A stretch of DNA of 64,000 bases from Klebsiella aerogenes KCTC 2190. GTDB lineage: Bacteria > Pseudomonadota > Gammaproteobacteria > Enterobacterales > Enterobacteriaceae. The translations under genes were made by a program, and so were the position numbers. Positions 8,141-17,311 of the stretch are shown here, one piece after another. Under the pieces are notes generated by a model. It was not told where the DNA came from and made no database searches. It saw only the letters and a list, made by a program, of their open reading frames with translations. The stretch's first letter is position 1. Every line of letters begins with the position of its first letter. The stretch is from the NCBI RefSeq assembly GCF_000215745.1, contig NC_015663.1:3782001-3846000 (forward strand), given 5' to 3'.

Positions 8141-10540
8141 ATGGACGAACAAAAAGGGCATGGTCGAAGGATTTTCTTCACCATCTACCGATTGCTTTTT
8201 GTGTTACTGAGTTTTGGCATTGGGATTTTCTTAACTATCTGGGGGGGCAAGCTGCTCTCGCTCGGCGGCAGCGCCTGGTATCTGTTAGCCGGTCTCGCTT
8301 ATCTTATCATCGCCGTTGGGTACTTCACTCGTAGTCAATACGCGCTGCCTCTTGCTGTTATTACCTTCCTGTTAACCCTGGTCTGGGCGCTGTATGAAGT
8401 GCAGCTCAGCTACTGGGGCCTGATCCCTCGTCTGGTGGTTCCTGCGCTGATGCTAATGCTGGCCCTGTGGCTGGCGGCGGCGATGCCGGTTGCTCGCGTG
8501 CGTCTGGCGAACTGGAGCGCCACGGTTATTTTTATCGCGCTGCTGGCGACGCTGGTTTCGGCGTTCTATCCGCACGGCGGCATCCACAATGGCATCGTGA
8601 AAGCGGCGAGCGACAATAGCGCGACGCAGGCGGCAAAAAGCGATAACTGGGAGTTCTTTGGCCGCGATGCCTCCGGCACCCGTTTCGCGCCGTATACCGA
8701 TATTACCCCGGAAAACGTTCATAAGCTGAAAGTCGCCTGGACCTACCACACAGGGCGCCGCCTGACCGGCCCGGCCATTGGCGTTGACGAAAATACGCCG
8801 CTGCAAATTGGCGATACGCTGTATTCCTGTACGCCGCTCAACGTGGTGACCGCCATTGATGCCGATACCGGCAAGGCGCGCTGGCGCTTTGACCCGCACG
8901 CGCAGACGGCGGAACATGTGACCTGCCGCGGTGTGGGTTACTATGACGTGCAGAGCGACGATACGCTCAGCGCGGAAGAAAAAGCGAGCCCGGCGCTGCA
9001 ACAGTGTCCGCAGCGGATCATGGTATCGACCGTGGATGCGCGCCTGCTGGCGCTGAATGCAAAAACCGGCGAACTGTGCGATGACTTCGGCGACCACGGC
9101 AGCGTGGATCTGAAGCAGGGCATGGGCGACACCGAAAACAGCAAACGCTACCATCCGACTTCAACGCCGGTGATCATGGGGCATATTGCGGTGCTGGGCG
9201 GCTGGGTACGCGATATCGTACACGGCGAGCCATCCGGGGTCGTACGCGCTTTTGACGTACGCGATGGTAAAGTCGTCTGGGCCTGGGATGTCGGCAAGCC
9301 GGAAAATATCACCGACCCGGAAAAAGGCCGCGTTTATACCCTCGAAACGCCGAACGTGTGGACCATTCCCGGCTTTGATAAAGAGCTGAATCTGGTCTAT
9401 CTGCCGACCGGCAACGGGCCGCCGGACTACTGGGGCGGCGATCGTAATGAAGCGAAAGAGAAATATGGCTCCGCGGTGGTGGCGGTGGATGCCAGTACCG
9501 GTAAAACAAAATGGGTTTTCCAGACCGTTTACCACGATATCTGGGATTATGATCTCCCATCGCAGCCGGTACTGTTCCACATGAAAAACGAGCAGGGCGG
9601 GGACGTCCCGGTGCTGATCCAGACCACCAAAACCGGACAGATTTACGTGCTCGATCGCCGCACTGGTAAACCGGTGACCCGTGTTGAAGAACTGCCCGTC
9701 GCTCATCAGGGGGCGGAGGGCGAACATCTGTCTGCCACCCAGCCGTTCTCTACCGGCATGCCGCAGTTAGGCGTCGAGCCGTTGAGCGAAAAATCAATGT
9801 GGGGCGTGACGCCGTTCGACCAACTGATGTGCCGTATCGATTTTAAAGAGTCGACCTACCTTGGCATGTATACGCCGCCGTCAGAGAAACCGTATATTGA
9901 GTGGCCAAGCCTGCTCGGCGGCATGAACTGGGGCGGCATCACCATCGATGAACGTACCGGTACGCTGTTCGTCAACGATATGCGTATGCCGTTGCGGATG
10001 TCGCTGGTGCGCAAGGAAGAGATGGCGAAATACAAAGTCTCCACCGACGAAGTCCCTGGCTTTATGGGTACCGTTCGCCCGCAAGTTGCCGGGCCTTACG
10101 GCGGCGTGCGTATCGACATCCTGCAGTCCGCGCTGGGCGTGCCCTGTAATACCCCGCCGTTTGGTACCATGAGCGCTATTGACCTGAATAGCCGTCAGCT
10201 ACTGTGGCAGGTGCCGATGGGCTCGGTAGAAGATACCGGTCCGCTGGGGATGAAAACCCATCTGCATATCCCGCTGGGAATGCCGACCCTGGGCGGCCCA
10301 ACCTCTACCGCCTCTGGGCTGGTATTCTTCGCCGGTACCCAGGATAACTACCTGCGGGCGCTGGATTCCGCCAGCGGTAAAGAGCTGTGGCGCGCTCGCT
10401 TGCCGGTTGGCGCGGTAGCGGCGCCGCTGGTCTACAAATCGCCGAAAACAGGCAAAGAGTATGTGCTGATTTCCGCCGGCGGCGCCAGCCACTCGCCGGA
10501 CGTCGGGGACGATATCATCGCCTACGCGCTGGAGGAATAA
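8141..10540 (+). CDS. gcd: Membrane-bound PQQ-dependent glucose dehydrogenase
   Basis: The 799-residue protein has five hydrophobic segments in the first 150 residues, then a long periplasmic eight-bladed propeller with repeated tryptophan-docking motifs (for example DASTGKTKWVFQ and DSASGKELWRAR). It oxidises glucose to glucono-lactone in the periplasm with PQQ and passes electrons to ubiquinone. The segment AEHVTCRGVGYYD contains His259, equivalent to a PQQ-pocket histidine, and YHDIWDYDLPSQP (from about residue 464) holds the active-site aspartate region. The length matches E. coli Gcd (796). No pqq synthesis genes lie in this window, so holoenzyme formation depends on genes elsewhere or external PQQ. 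Confidence 0.95.
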   Translation: MDEQKGHGRRIFFTIYRLLFVLLSFGIGIFLTIWGGKLLSLGGSAWYLLAGLAYLIIAVGYFTRSQYALPLAVITFLLTLVWALYEVQLSYWGLIPRLVVPALMLMLALWLAAAMPVARVRLANWSATVIFIALLATLVSAFYPHGGIHNGIVKAASDNSATQAAKSDNWEFFGRDASGTRFAPYTDITPENVHKLKVAWTYHTGRRLTGPAIGVDENTPLQIGDTLYSCTPLNVVTAIDADTGKARWRFDPHAQTAEHVTCRGVGYYDVQSDDTLSAEEKASPALQQCPQRIMVSTVDARLLALNAKTGELCDDFGDHGSVDLKQGMGDTENSKRYHPTSTPVIMGHIAVLGGWVRDIVHGEPSGVVRAFDVRDGKVVWAWDVGKPENITDPEKGRVYTLETPNVWTIPGFDKELNLVYLPTGNGPPDYWGGDRNEAKEKYGSAVVAVDASTGKTKWVFQTVYHDIWDYDLPSQPVLFHMKNEQGGDVPVLIQTTKTGQIYVLDRRTGKPVTRVEELPVAHQGAEGEHLSATQPFSTGMPQLGVEPLSEKSMWGVTPFDQLMCRIDFKESTYLGMYTPPSEKPYIEWPSLLGGMNWGGITIDERTGTLFVNDMRMPLRMSLVRKEEMAKYKVSTDEVPGFMGTVRPQVAGPYGGVRIDILQSALGVPCNTPPFGTMSAIDLNSRQLLWQVPMGSVEDTGPLGMKTHLHIPLGMPTLGGPTSTASGLVFFAGTQDNYLRALDSASGKELWRARLPVGAVAAPLVYKSPKTGKEYVLISAGGASHSPDVGDDIIAYALEE

Positions 10541-10545
10541 CCTCT

Positions 10546-10734
10546 CTAAACGAAACAGGTCCCGGTAAACGGGACCTGTTCCTGGCTGACAGCCGGGGGA
10601 GGTAGCAGGGGGCAATGCTGGACTTTCACTCTTTGAATATCACTCTGCGCAATATGCTGCCCTGCGGCATTGACGTAGGCCAGAGACATCGGCGAACCCG
10701 TGGTTTTCTCTACTCTCAAATCAGTAAAATCCAT
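10546..10734 (-). CDS. Possible 62-residue hypothetical protein
   Basis: An open frame begins MDFTDLRVEKTTGSPMSLAY and ends just past the gcd hairpin. It has a plausible soluble composition and lies in a gap convergent with gcd. No convincing Shine-Dalgarno precedes the ATG, and the last 12 codons are the gcd hairpin read backwards, which argues against it. I recognise no family. Confidence 0.3.
   Translation of the reverse strand: MDFTDLRVEKTTGSPMSLAYVNAAGQHIAQSDIQRVKVQHCPLLPPPAVSQEQVPFTGTCFV
10554..10580. terminator. Hairpin downstream of gcd
   Basis: A perfect 11-bp stem (AACAGGTCCCG/CGGGACCTGTT) with a 5-base loop starts 14 bases after the gcd stop. There is no T run after it, so it is either a weak terminator or an RNA 3'-end stabiliser. 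Confidence 0.5.
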
Positions 10735-10797
10735 TGCACATTCTTAGCACTTTCCGCCAGTCCGTCTGGATCCTCATTATTCCCTGTCGCATAAAGC

Positions 10798-10831
10798 AAA
10801 AAAAAGGCCCATCCTGGTGATGGGCCTTTTT
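10798..10831. terminator. Bidirectional rho-independent terminator
   Basis: A 13-bp stem (AAAAAGGCCCATC/GATGGGCCTTTTT) with a 5-base loop has A and T runs on both sides. It lies 34 bases beyond the stop of the CigR-like gene on the minus strand. Confidence 0.88.
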
Positions 10832-10864
10832 GACGTTCGGCGTGTAACCTGAAAGGTGTAAAAA

Positions 10865-11410
10865 TTAATCAAAAACGCCGTTAATGACGGAAGTGACGAT
10901 TGCGGTACTTAACGCAACCAGCACTAAATCATCGCCCACTGCACGCCATTCATAACCCGGGTAGTAAGGCAGATCGTTAATCATAGATGCCGGCAACGTT
11001 TTTTTGGCAATACCTGGAGGTAATGGTTTGCCGCGAACCACATTTTTAGCAATACCCGGCGGTAGCGCCTGATAACCTACCAGACCATAATTCACCGCCA
11101 GAGAACGGGCTCGCGAGAAGCTAATATCAGAGTCGACATGGTCGGGTTTGCCGTAGTTTTTACGGTTACCGTGATCCTCTTTCGACTTATCATTTCCCTG
11201 GCCTTTGTTGCTGTGGTCACTGCTGTTGCCATGGTTACCGCTATTGCCGTGGTTTCCACCGCTATTACCGTGGTTGCCACCTCCGCCGCTATTGCCATGA
11301 CCTCCGCCACCCCCGTTGCCATTACCAGGGTTGGCATAAACTGGCGCGGCAAGGACGGCGAGCGAAATAACCGCCGCAAGTGCAGATTTGAGAGTGCGAC
11401 GCTTAATCAT
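10865..11410 (-). CDS. CigR-like exported protein with Gly/Asn/His-rich repeat (RcnB-type C-terminus)
   Basis: The 181-residue protein starts MIKRRTLKSALAAVISLAVL and has a Sec signal peptide (cleavage probably after VYA, about residue 25). A low-complexity stretch of GNxGGNHGNSG repeats spans about residues 27-75. A C-terminal domain contains LPPGIAKNVVRGKPLPPGIAKK and YPGYEWRAVGDDLVLV, as in CigR/RcnB relatives. Salmonella CigR is described as an anti-virulence secreted factor, but homologues in other enterics are of unknown role. The start at 11410 is preceded by AAGGA with 9-base spacing, so an upstream in-frame ATG at 11545 is not needed. The His/Asn-rich repeat could bind metal; this is speculation. 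Confidence 0.75.
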   Translation of the reverse strand: MIKRRTLKSALAAVISLAVLAAPVYANPGNGNGGGGGHGNSGGGGNHGNSGGNHGNSGNHGNSSDHSNKGQGNDKSKEDHGNRKNYGKPDHVDSDISFSRARSLAVNYGLVGYQALPPGIAKNVVRGKPLPPGIAKKTLPASMINDLPYYPGYEWRAVGDDLVLVALSTAIVTSVINGVFD

Positions 11411-11532
11411 AAGGGTGTTCCTTAAAGTGAAGTACACGCTTTGAAGATATGACGTGCGCATAACCTTAACAATGTCATGTTTTCTTATTTTTATACTCCG
11501 CAGAAAATATGCCTCGCCTTTTCTGATCATCG

Positions 11533-12501
11533 TTATCCTGCCCAATGACAGGCGACCAGGTGTCCAGGCGAAATTTCACGAAGCGTCGGCGCCTGACGGC
11601 GGCAGTGGTCACTTGCCTGCGGGCAGCGTGACGAAAACCGGCAGCCCTCAGGCGGGCGCGACGGATCCGGGATTTCTCCCTGGACGACCGCCTGCGGTTC
11701 GCTTTCGGGATCGAGGGTGGGTACCGCGGCCAGCAGCGCCTGGGTATAGGGATGAAGAGGGCGGCTAAACAGCGCATCGCGGCTGGCGGTTTCCACCAGT
11801 TGACCGAGGTACATCACCGCCACGTCGTCGCACAAATGCTCTACAACTCCAAGGTCATGGGAGATGAATAGAAAGGTGACGCCACGCTCGTCGCGCAGGT
11901 CGGCAAACAGATTGATAATCTGCGCCTGAATCGACACATCGAGTGCGGAAATGGGTTCATCGGCGACGATAAAGTCCGGATTGAGGATAAGCGCGCGGGC
12001 GATGCCGATGCGCTGCCGCTGACCGCCGGAAAATTCATGCGGAAAACGGTGGTAATGCTGAGGCGCCAGCCCGCATATCTTCATCACCGCAATGACTTTC
12101 TCATAGAGTTCAGCGCGCGTGCATAGTTTATGCTGCAGCATCGCCTCGCCAATCGCCTCGCCGATGCGAATGCGTGGGTTCAGTGAACTATAGGGATCCT
12201 GAAACACCAGTTGAATTTTCGGTCGTAGGGTCTGCATTGCTGCCGCTGACAGTTCGGATAACTCCTGACCGCGGAATTTAATGCTGCCGGCGGTCTTTTC
12301 ATACAAGCCAAGCAAGGTGCGGCCAACGGTGGTTTTACCACTACCGGATTCTCCGACGAGGCCGAAAATCGTTCCCGGACGGATATTAAAACTGACGTCA
12401 TCGACCGCGCGCAGTTCGCCGGTCTGCTGGCCGAACAGGCCGTCGCGCAGCGGGAAATACTTTTTCAAGCCATTAACTTCAATTAAATAGGGCTGGTTCA
12501 T
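11533..12501 (-). CDS. Peptide-type ABC transporter ATP-binding protein (OppF/DppF-like)
   Basis: The 322-residue ATPase has Walker A GESGSGKTT (about residues 51-59), signature FSGGQRQRIGIARAL, Walker B FIVADEPISALD, and the C-terminal oligopeptide extension with FSSRCPQASDHCRRQAPTL. The cysteine cluster in that extension is typical of OppF/DppF-type ATPases. It is the last gene of a five-gene importer operon and overlaps the preceding ATPase gene by four bases. The substrate could be a peptide, glutathione, nickel chelate or opine; nothing here decides. Confidence 0.92.
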   Translation of the reverse strand: MNQPYLIEVNGLKKYFPLRDGLFGQQTGELRAVDDVSFNIRPGTIFGLVGESGSGKTTVGRTLLGLYEKTAGSIKFRGQELSELSAAAMQTLRPKIQLVFQDPYSSLNPRIRIGEAIGEAMLQHKLCTRAELYEKVIAVMKICGLAPQHYHRFPHEFSGGQRQRIGIARALILNPDFIVADEPISALDVSIQAQIINLFADLRDERGVTFLFISHDLGVVEHLCDDVAVMYLGQLVETASRDALFSRPLHPYTQALLAAVPTLDPESEPQAVVQGEIPDPSRPPEGCRFSSRCPQASDHCRRQAPTLREISPGHLVACHWAG

Positions 12502-13478
12502 GCCACCGACTCCGCGAATTGACTATAAAAACAGGCCGCCTGATGCGAGGACCCTAAAAGTGGCGGGATGTCCTGACGGCAGCGTGCGGTTGCCTGTTCG
12601 CAGCGATCGGCAAACGCGCAGCCCGCAGGCAGTTGCGCGAGATCCGGCACCTGACCGGGAATGGAGTAAAGCCGCCGGCGGCGCGCGCCCGGCACCGGAC
12701 GCGAGGCGATAAGTCCGCGGGTATAGGGGTGCTGGGGCTGGCGCAGCACCTCGACGGTGGTTCCCTGTTCGACAATCCGCCCGGCATACATTACGACGAC
12801 CCTTTCGGCCATCTGCGCGATCACCCCCAGATCGTGGGTGATCAGCAGCATCGCCATCTGGCTTTCGCGCGCGCGGTCACGTATCAGACGCAGGATCTGC
12901 GCCTGCACGGTGACATCCAGCGCGGTAGTTGGTTCATCCGCTATCAATAATTGCGGCCCGCAGCTCAGCGCCATGGCGATCATTACCCGCTGTAGCATGC
13001 CGCCGGAAAGCTGATGTGGATAGTACGCCATCAGGCTTTCGCTGCGCGCCAGTCCCACCTCGTTCAACAGGTGTATTGCACGCTGCCAGGCGGCTTGCGG
13101 CGAGTCGCCGCGGTGGCGGATGAGCGGCTCGCAGAGCTGTTCGCCTATGGTCAGTACCGGGTTGAGCGCCGACATCGGCTCCTGGAAGATCATCGCCAAC
13201 TGGTTGCCGCGCAGGTCGGCCATGTGACGCGCTTTCAGCTTGAGCAGATCGCGTCCTTCGAAAAGGATCTCGCCGCCGTCAATGCGCGCGGCCTGGGGAG
13301 GCAATAGGCCCATTAGCGACATGGCGGTCACGCTTTTGCCGCAGCCGGACTCACCGACGATACCTACCGTTTGCCCGGCCTGAATCGAAAAAGAGACTTC
13401 CTGTACCGCGCGCACCCGGCTCCCTTCAGCAGCGAAAGAGACCGAAAGTTGCTTAAAAGAAATTAATGGCGTGCTCAT
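12498..13478 (-). CDS. Peptide-type ABC transporter ATP-binding protein (OppD/DppD-like)
   Basis: The 326-residue protein starts MSTPLISFKQLSVSFAAEG. It has Walker A GESGCGKSV, signature LSGGMLQRVMIAMAL, Walker B LLIADEPTTALD and the C-terminal cysteine-bearing FADRCEQATARC extension. I chose the ATG at 13478 because it overlaps the stop of the upstream permease gene in the four-base manner seen across this operon, while the longer reading would run inside that permease. It forms a heterodimeric motor with the next ATPase. Confidence 0.9.
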   Translation of the reverse strand: MSTPLISFKQLSVSFAAEGSRVRAVQEVSFSIQAGQTVGIVGESGCGKSVTAMSLMGLLPPQAARIDGGEILFEGRDLLKLKARHMADLRGNQLAMIFQEPMSALNPVLTIGEQLCEPLIRHRGDSPQAAWQRAIHLLNEVGLARSESLMAYYPHQLSGGMLQRVMIAMALSCGPQLLIADEPTTALDVTVQAQILRLIRDRARESQMAMLLITHDLGVIAQMAERVVVMYAGRIVEQGTTVEVLRQPQHPYTRGLIASRPVPGARRRRLYSIPGQVPDLAQLPAGCAFADRCEQATARCRQDIPPLLGSSHQAACFYSQFAESVA

Positions 13479-14425
13479 TTCAGCCTCTGTTTCATTTTCG
13501 GGTCCATCGCGTCGCGCAGGCCGTCGCCCAGCACGTTGATAGCAATGACGGTAATAAAGATGGCAATCCCAGGAGGCATCCATAGCCAGGGGCGCCGCTG
13601 GAAATCAATCAGGCTGTTGGCGGCATCCATCATATTGCCCCACGACGGCGTCGGCGGTACTACGCCAAGGCCAAGGTAGCTCAGCGCCGATTCGCTCAGA
13701 ATGGCGTTAGCGACCGCCATTGTCGCCATCACCACCAGAATCGGGATGGTATTGGGCAGCAGGTGACCGAACAGGCGGCGGCGCGCCGACAGTCCCAGAA
13801 CCTGCGTCGCCAGCATAAAATCGCGCTCGCGTAGCGACAGGCACTGCCCGCGCACCAGCCGCGCCAGCTTTGGCCACTCCAGCAGGCTGAGCATAATCAC
13901 CACCATCCAGATGCGGGAATCCGGCGAAAAATCGAGCTCGGAGAGCATCGCGCCGGCGACGATTAATAAAGGCAAACTGGGGATCGTCATCACCAGATCG
14001 GCCAGCCGCATAATCAGTTTATCGGTGAGTCCGCCGACATAGCCCGACAGCGCACCCAGTAGATAGCCAAGCGTCACCGACAGCAGCATGGTCAGCAGGC
14101 CGATTATCAGTGAAATGCGCCCGGCCAGCAGTAAACGCGTATAGATATCGCGGCCAAGAAAATCGGTACCTAACCAGTGTTCTGCGCCGGGTGGTTTGTT
14201 GATCATCAGCGCATCGGTGGCGTCATCTTTCCACGGCGACCACATCGGTCCGAGTACGCACCACGTGGCCATCACCGCAAGCAGGATTAAACACAGCATC
14301 GCCATCCGGTTGCGGCGCAGCTGGCGCCATGCCTGACGCCATGGAGATGGGGTTATTTGCGCAAGCGCGGGGATTGTCGCCTGGCGCAGGCGGCGACGGT
14401 AACCAAACAGGGAAGTTATCATCAT
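13475..14425 (-). CDS. Peptide-type ABC transporter permease (OppC/DppC-like)
   Basis: The 316-residue protein has an N-terminal membrane helix (MAMLCLILLAVMATWCVLG) and the OppC-type motif GTDFLGRDIYTRLLLAGRISL. Five or more further helices follow, with an EAA-type loop (REREFM-like LRERDFMLATQVLGLSARR) that contacts the ATPase. The start ATG at 14425 shares a base with the upstream TAA (TAATG), indicating coupling. It pairs with the upstream DppB-like permease. Confidence 0.9.
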   Translation of the reverse strand: MMITSLFGYRRRLRQATIPALAQITPSPWRQAWRQLRRNRMAMLCLILLAVMATWCVLGPMWSPWKDDATDALMINKPPGAEHWLGTDFLGRDIYTRLLLAGRISLIIGLLTMLLSVTLGYLLGALSGYVGGLTDKLIMRLADLVMTIPSLPLLIVAGAMLSELDFSPDSRIWMVVIMLSLLEWPKLARLVRGQCLSLRERDFMLATQVLGLSARRRLFGHLLPNTIPILVVMATMAVANAILSESALSYLGLGVVPPTPSWGNMMDAANSLIDFQRRPWLWMPPGIAIFITVIAINVLGDGLRDAMDPKMKQRLK

Positions 14426-15381
14426 TACCTCACTCGAATGCGCGGATCGGCCCACGCGTAGAGCACATCGGCCAGTAAATTACCGATGATCGTCAGCACC
14501 GCCAGAAACAGGGTAAACCCCATCAATACCGGATAATCGCGAGCGGCCAGCGAATCGATATGAATGTGCCCGGCGCCCGGCCAGTTAAATACTTTTTCGG
14601 TAATGATGGCGCCAGAGAACAATCCCGGCAGTTCAAAGCCAAGCAGGGTGATGACCGGCAGTAGCGCATTGCGCAGCGCGTGTTTCATGATAACCGTGCG
14701 TTCTCGCAGCCCTTTAGCACGGGCAGTACGAATGAAATCCATCTTCACCACGTCAAGCATGCTGGCGCGAAAATAGCGCGTCAGGCTGCCGGCCTGCAGC
14801 ATCACCAGCGCCAGTACCGGCAGTACCAGATGGGCGGCGACCTGCAGCACATACTGCCAGCCGCTATCGTCGCTACCGGTATTGGTCATCCCGCCTACCG
14901 GCAGCCAGTGCAGGTCGACGGCAAACCACTTAATCAGCAGCAGGCAGAGGAAAAAGGTGGGAAAGGACATGGCGGCGAACACCGCGATACTCACCAGATG
15001 ATCGAACCATGAATTAGGTCTGAGCGCGGAGACAACGCCAACCGTCAGGCCGATACCCCAGTAGAAGACCAGCGCCACGCTAGCCAGCAGGAAGGAGTTC
15101 CAGATGTACTGGTTCAGTAACTGGCTGACCGGGATCTGGTATTGCAGCGAGAAGCCTAAATCCCCGCGCAGCAGTTGCCCCAGCCAGTGAAGGTAGCGGG
15201 TGAAGAGCGGCTGGTCGAGACCGTATATCGCCTTCAGTTCGGCGGCGCGGGCGGCCGTCAAGGTGATGTTGCCATCGATAAAATCGCCGGGAGTTTTAGC
15301 AAAGAGCATAAAAATGATAAAGGAGGCCAGCAGCAGCATCGGTAGCGTTTGCAATAGGCGCCTCAGGATGAAATTTTTCAT
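14425..15381 (-). CDS. Peptide-type ABC transporter permease (OppB/DppB-like)
   Basis: The 318-residue protein starts MKNFILRRLLQTLPMLLLAS, the canonical OppB/DppB N-terminus. It includes YGLDQPLFTRYLHWLGQLLRGDLG and the EAA loop MDFIRTARAKGLRERTVIMKHALRNALLP. About six membrane segments are predicted. It lies 43 bases after the substrate-binding protein gene on the minus strand. Confidence 0.92.
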   Translation of the reverse strand: MKNFILRRLLQTLPMLLLASFIIFMLFAKTPGDFIDGNITLTAARAAELKAIYGLDQPLFTRYLHWLGQLLRGDLGFSLQYQIPVSQLLNQYIWNSFLLASVALVFYWGIGLTVGVVSALRPNSWFDHLVSIAVFAAMSFPTFFLCLLLIKWFAVDLHWLPVGGMTNTGSDDSGWQYVLQVAAHLVLPVLALVMLQAGSLTRYFRASMLDVVKMDFIRTARAKGLRERTVIMKHALRNALLPVITLLGFELPGLFSGAIITEKVFNWPGAGHIHIDSLAARDYPVLMGFTLFLAVLTIIGNLLADVLYAWADPRIRVR

Positions 15382-15424
15382 AACATTCTCACATCAGCCG
15401 CCGGGAGGCCGGCGGCTGGGGGAT

Positions 15425-17128
15425 TTACTTCACGATTTTCACGTCCGGCAAACTGCCGGTGAGGCCGTTATAGATATCCGGCTTAAAGCCGGTCACCCGG
15501 GCGCTGCTGGCGGAAAGAATTTCCCGGTATCCCAGCAGGATAACCGGCGGATCCTCGGCCAGCACCTGATACAGCTGGTGATAGATAGGCTTGCGTTGTT
15601 CGACATCCAGCACCGCGTTGCCCGCATTGATAAGCTTATCGACTTCAGCGTTGTGATAGCCCGACTCTTTGGCCTCGCTGCTGTAGAAGTCCCACACGCC
15701 GTCATGCGGATCGTTGAGAGTACTGGTGCTAAACGACGCCAGATCGTAATTACCCGCTTTGCGCTGCGCCATCAGCGCGTTGAAATCAACCACCTGCGGT
15801 TTCAGCAGCACGCCTATCTGCCGCCAGTTCTCTTTGGCAATTGGGATCAGCGCATCGTTAATGACTTTTTTGCTCGCCAGTAGGGTCAATTCCAGCCGCT
15901 TACCGTCTTTCACGCGGATGCCATCGGCGCCAGGCAGCCAGCCCGCTTCATCGAGCAGTTTTTTCGCTTGCACCGGATCGTAATGGTAGGGGTTGACGCC
16001 CTGCGCATTGAAGGCCCAGGAAATAGGCGCGATTGGTTCAATGGCTACCTTACCGTATCCCTGATACACCACGTCGATTAACTTCTGGCGGTCCAGCCCG
16101 TAAATCAGCGCCTGACGCACTTTTTTATCCTGCAGCGCCGGGCGATGGAGGTTGAACTCCACCTGGCTGTAGTCGCTGGAGCCGTACAGGTTGATATTGG
16201 CAAAACCGAGCATCTTAAGCTGCTCAATATCATCCGGGCGCGAGGTGAAGGCGTCGTAGTCGGTTTCGCCGGTCTGGAATAGCTGGAAATTGGTAGACGG
16301 ATTGGTCACGCGATAGATAAAGCGCGGCGTTGGCGGCGTACCGCGATAAAAATGCGTGTTGGCGTGGAAGCGAATCTCCTGCCCGGGAATATATTTATCG
16401 TAGACATAAGGACCGTTACCCAGCGGTTTTCCGTGCAGAGAGCGCAGATAATCCAGATTTCCGCGTTGATACCCTTTGCCGTACCAGGCTTTCGATAATA
16501 CCGGACCGCCGATTTTCGCCAGCGTTGTCGCGCCCGGCTGGGTGGTAGTAACCTGTAAGGTCAGCGGATCGATAACTTTTAGGCCGCTCACGCTATCGGC
16601 TTTGCCGGCTTTATATTCTGCGCCGCCGGCGATATTGGCCAGAGTAATATCGGTATCGCCGTCATATTTCGGATCGAGAAGAACGGTCAGCGTAAAGGCG
16701 ACATCCTCCGCGGTGAGTGGCGATCCGTCGCTGAAGGTCAGGTTTGGGCGTAATTTGATGGTATAGACTTTGTTATCCGCGCTCACCGTCCAGCTCTCAG
16801 CCAGCCCCGGCACCAGCTTACCCTGACTGTCCCAGTCAATCAGGCGCGAGAAAATAACGTTGGTGACGTTCTCATCCCAACCGTTGACGAAGAAGTAAGG
16901 GTTAAAGATCCCCTGCGGTTCGGAAATGCCGGCCACTACCGTGTCTTTACGCAGTTTGGCGCTGGCCGGGATCTGGCTGGCATCGGTTGCGGGAGTGATC
17001 CCTTCTTTAAGAATATCGTCGGCGTTGGCGACAGAAGAAAATGCCACCATGCTACCGAGCAACGCCACTTTCAGCGCCAGCGCGAAGCGCGTTTGTCGGG
17101 TTTTTAATCCTTGCCGTAATCTGGACAA
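15425..17128 (-). CDS. ABC transporter periplasmic substrate-binding protein (SBP family 5)
   Basis: The 567-residue protein has a Sec signal peptide (hydrophobic ALALKVALLGSMVAFSSVANA, cleavage near residue 36) and the family-5 signature of peptide/nickel binding proteins (LAESWTVSADNKVYTIKLRPNLTFSDGSPLTAEDV). No lipobox cysteine is seen, so it should be a soluble periplasmic protein. It is the first gene of the importer operon and would set its specificity. That specificity cannot be read from sequence alone. Confidence 0.9.
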   Translation of the reverse strand: MSRLRQGLKTRQTRFALALKVALLGSMVAFSSVANADDILKEGITPATDASQIPASAKLRKDTVVAGISEPQGIFNPYFFVNGWDENVTNVIFSRLIDWDSQGKLVPGLAESWTVSADNKVYTIKLRPNLTFSDGSPLTAEDVAFTLTVLLDPKYDGDTDITLANIAGGAEYKAGKADSVSGLKVIDPLTLQVTTTQPGATTLAKIGGPVLSKAWYGKGYQRGNLDYLRSLHGKPLGNGPYVYDKYIPGQEIRFHANTHFYRGTPPTPRFIYRVTNPSTNFQLFQTGETDYDAFTSRPDDIEQLKMLGFANINLYGSSDYSQVEFNLHRPALQDKKVRQALIYGLDRQKLIDVVYQGYGKVAIEPIAPISWAFNAQGVNPYHYDPVQAKKLLDEAGWLPGADGIRVKDGKRLELTLLASKKVINDALIPIAKENWRQIGVLLKPQVVDFNALMAQRKAGNYDLASFSTSTLNDPHDGVWDFYSSEAKESGYHNAEVDKLINAGNAVLDVEQRKPIYHQLYQVLAEDPPVILLGYREILSASSARVTGFKPDIYNGLTGSLPDVKIVK

Positions 17129-17244
17129 AAGTGCTACCTCATCAAATGATTGCGTTGTTATTTACAATTCATGACGAAGATAAGAGGCGCGCTGAATACT
17201 GTCTAACAACGAAACGCTATGGTTTATAGCCATTTCGCATTAGC

Positions 17245-17272
17245 AAAAAACCGGCAATATAATGCCGGTTTT
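17245..17272 (-). terminator. Rho-independent terminator after the CAT-like gene
   Basis: A 10-bp stem (AAAACCGGCA/TGCCGGTTTT) with a 6-base loop is followed on the minus strand by a T run. It lies 40 bases beyond the CAT-like stop and upstream of the ABC operon. Confidence 0.8.
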
Positions 17273-17311
17273 CGGGGAAGTCATAGTGGATTGTTCTTTA
17301 TGCCGCGGCAG

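Noticed and set aside
11138-11425. Plus-strand hydrophobic 95-codon frame opposite the CigR-like gene
   Set aside because: Its valine/alanine repeats are the complement of the Gly-Asn-His repeat; not an independent gene.
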